64,000 bases of DNA from Taenia hydatigena (Eukaryota > Platyhelminthes > Cestoda > Cyclophyllidea > Taeniidae). Numbering within the stretch: the first letter of the stretch is position 1; each line of letters opens with the position of its first letter. This document shows, in pieces, positions 61,753-64,000 of the stretch. A model generated the notes under the pieces. It ran no database searches. It had not been told where the DNA came from and was given only the letters and a program-made list of their open reading frames with translations. The DNA lies in contig JADWOT020001221.1 of NCBI GenBank assembly GCA_036345935.2, forward strand, positions 62,001-126,000, given 5' to 3'. The position numbers and the translations under genes are program-made.

Positions 61753-63655
61753 AAGCATTAAGCTGCTCTGAACGATAGTACAATAGCAACGCTTTCCTCA
61801 TTTCACTTTTGCCCTCCTTCTTCCTTCCTCGAATCTTTTTAAGACAAAAAACCTTTCCTTACCACAGCGTCACTGAGTGGAACGTTCCTCATCGTCCTTG
61901 CCAGTTATTGCCACCGCTTTCTTTAATCGTGTCTTTGGGCCGCATGAGCGTATCGAATTGGAAGTAAGACCGCATTGCTCACTTTAATTTAAGCTTCGTT
62001 GCCATTGCGTTTGTGACGCAAGACCAAAGGACTCCCACCTCCAGTGGCGGAGTTGTTGTCAAACTGGAGTAACGCTGCAGAGACGAGGGGGCAAAGGTAC
62101 TTAGAGAATAAAATAAAATCCTTTGTGTGTGTGATGTGTAACAAATAGAATAGACCATCTCGTAGGATACAAAACAACCTTAAACGAATGAAAATAACGA
62201 TTATGCATTAAACAGAGCATGCAATGGGGGATAATGAAGACAAGAATCGAATAGCTGTTTTACATGAAGCAATGTAGACTAGCCTCGACGAATTCCAGTC
62301 ACTACACCCCGGTGGCTGATTTTTTTGTCGCATTACGCACTACCTTAATATGACCATGCAATCACATGATTTGACCAGTCTTGATTGAAGATCGGGGTGT
62401 TACGTGTTTACGTCTTACTATTATTGGATTATCATCGTCGCCCACCTTTCTATGTATACGAGAATTTCAGATGGTCAAAAGCACTTGCACCGCTTCGCGA
62501 TGACATGGCTGGTGCATCACCGCAGTGTGTTGCTTAGCTATTGTTCACAAGTGCTACATCCGTGACGTTTAGGTGTGAAGCGTCACTGCTTTCATTCTAC
62601 TCTAAGCTACCATTAGGCAAAAAATTTAGAAAGGAATTTATTAATGCCAGCAAACCAGTCCGTGCGCAAAGCAAGATCCGCGGTCGTCATCCTCTTACCT
62701 GCACGTCACACTTTGAAATCACTCTATCTGAAATTGAGTGCTAGCGACAATGTCAGTAAAGCATATTTCCAAATGATAATCTTTAATGGGGTGAATTATC
62801 CGCCGGTAAGATTGCAAACTGTTCTGGAATGCTTCATAATCAAGCACATAAGGTGAAAGCTAAATCAAAAATTTGGCTTGGAAACGCAAATATCATTAGC
62901 AACTACTCGTTGATTTTGGATTCATCAAGGGACACAGACAATATCTGTAGTCGCAAGTGAAATCGACGCAAGCAAGTGCAATGATGCTGCTTTTCATTGA
63001 GAGAATGCGTATCTCCTCACGTCATCTAATTCGTGCACTGCTCAGATGCAAATGCAAACGCTATTGCCCTTCGTAAACTTATCCTTCCGCTTGGCGCCTT
63101 ACATTTGATTTTCGCGCTCTCTTCCTCAATTGCTTATAAAAATGTTCTATCAAAACACTTCGCTGAGAAGTCCCCTCGTTACGTGGTGTCGTATATTTCT
63201 ATCCGAGCTAGCCTTCTTGACTTTATCATGTGGATGATCCTTAGCCATTATTAAAAAATTTTTAGCATCAACTGACGCATTTTTAGGTCAATCCCTTAGC
63301 CAGTCGTAATTTTGTTATCGATATTTTAGAAAAACGTACGCAAGGTTTATTACTCGTTCCAGGCTAAGTAAGCTAACATTGTATGGGCGTGGTAAGAACT
63401 ATCAATCGCAGGTCATTGCAGGAACGTGACACATTATAAATGGGTAGAGTCATTGGCTGTTATCCAGTGTGTTAGCGGATGAGCTTGGAACCAGTCGCAC
63501 CAAGGAATTTTTGATGCGAAATAGTCTCAGGATGCTGCAAATGAGTTGCTCAGTCAATAGTTCATTGTGCCTAGCGGGGACAGATAAATCATTACTTTTA
63601 AGAACATATTTTGCTGCATTGCGCCAACAGCTTTGCCAAATCATTTTTGTACATT
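61753..63655. other. No recognised gene
   Basis: A pyrimidine-rich run at 61795-61870 ends in CCACAG, a possible acceptor, but no good exon follows. Plus-strand ORFs 62541-62744 and 63033-63254 have no domain. Confidence 0.45.
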
Positions 63656-63997
63656 TTACACATTTATCCAAAGCATGCTTTGCTTCGATGTCAAAAGAAT
63701 ATTTAACTTAATTCTCTCTACCCGGTTTTGAATTTCTTGCGCACAGGATATTAACTGGCTAGATTTCCTGATCCGTTCGAAGCGTTTGTAAGGTTTATAT
63801 ACAGAGCCACAACATGGTAATCGAGTCCACAGGTGTCTACATATGCATGGCAAAGGATTACTGCTCGTCAGCTCTCTGAAAGACCTCATTTCTTGTACAA
63901 CCCAGCATTTCTCTCTCACATCACTAACACCCGATCGATGTTTGTGAACATGGTTTATAGTCACCTGTTCTACAAAGGGGACCTCACCTAAATCCAA
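63656..63997 (-). mobile_element. Retroelement integrase zinc-domain remnant (BEL/Pao-like) at the right edge
   Basis: A minus-strand ORF open to the window edge. It reads NHVHKHRSGVSD followed by VREKCWVVQEMRSF and, further on, PCICRHL. This order, H...H-.GV...REK.W.V......C..CR.L, is the pattern of the N-terminal zinc-binding domain of retroelement integrases, closest in wording to the BEL/Pao type. A few residues are missing between the GV and RE motifs, and the distance to the CxC is a little off. The reverse transcriptase would lie outside the window to the right. Downstream, toward 63656, no catalytic core is recognisable. It is on the opposite strand from the Gypsy remnant, so it is a separate insertion. 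Confidence 0.5.
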
Positions 63998-64000
63998 AAC

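Noticed and set aside
1..64000. CRISPR arrays, operons, prophages, rRNA genes
   Set aside because: No regularly spaced repeats, co-directional ORF runs or rRNA sequence were seen; the spliced animal genes exclude a prokaryotic source.

Overview
This window looks like nuclear DNA of an animal, most likely an invertebrate with compact introns. A flatworm (cestode or trematode-like) source fits best, but that is inference. The reasons: it is AT-rich; the genes I recognise are split by short GT-AG introns (76-635 bp) with matching phases; they are animal families (a CELF/Bruno RNA-binding protein, an F-box protein, a C2H2 zinc finger, a replication-type histone); and decayed retroelements lie between them. 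There are no operons, Shine-Dalgarno sites, CRISPR arrays or prokaryotic genes. The standard genetic code is used in the intact gene.

Layout. Bases 1-126 (minus) hold the end of a possible exon that runs off the left edge. From 0.1 to 12 kb I see no gene, only a weak inverted repeat pair, a LIM-finger-like patch and a 73-nt tRNA-like structure at 7.9 kb. From 12.3 to 15.5 kb (plus) there are exon-like blocks of a divergent sodium:solute symporter of the urea-transporter (DUR3-like) branch. A possible unrelated exon lies at 16.1 kb (minus). At 19.7-20.0 kb (plus) there is a clear intronless histone H2B pseudogene. From 22.2 to 24.7 kb there is a decayed duplicate of the 3' end of the CELF locus, and at 25.5 kb the remains of two C2H2 zinc fingers.

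The best gene is on the minus strand at 30.7-28.5 kb: six terminal exons of a CELF/Bruno-like protein, covering the divergent linker and RRM3, with all five junctions in phase. Diverged repeat blocks at 33.5-36.5 kb (a tandem pair) and at 39.2-39.9 kb (paired with 17.3-18.0 kb) follow. About 10 kb (39.9-50.3 kb) has no recognised gene. At 50.34-51.46 kb (plus) there is a two-exon F-box protein gene whose frame is intact apart from two TGA codons, both at places where tryptophan is plausible. A much more decayed copy lies at 59.3-60.0 kb. Ty3/Gypsy-type reverse transcriptase and connection/RNase H remnants occupy 55.25-55.94 kb (plus), and a retroelement integrase zinc-domain remnant reaches the right edge (63.7-64.0 kb, minus).

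The recurring theme is a gene or gene fragment accompanied by a same-orientation, roughly 65-75% identical decaying copy a few kilobases away (CELF, F-box, two anonymous repeat pairs). This suggests a region of repeated local duplication and loss. All alignments were made by eye; percentages are estimates.
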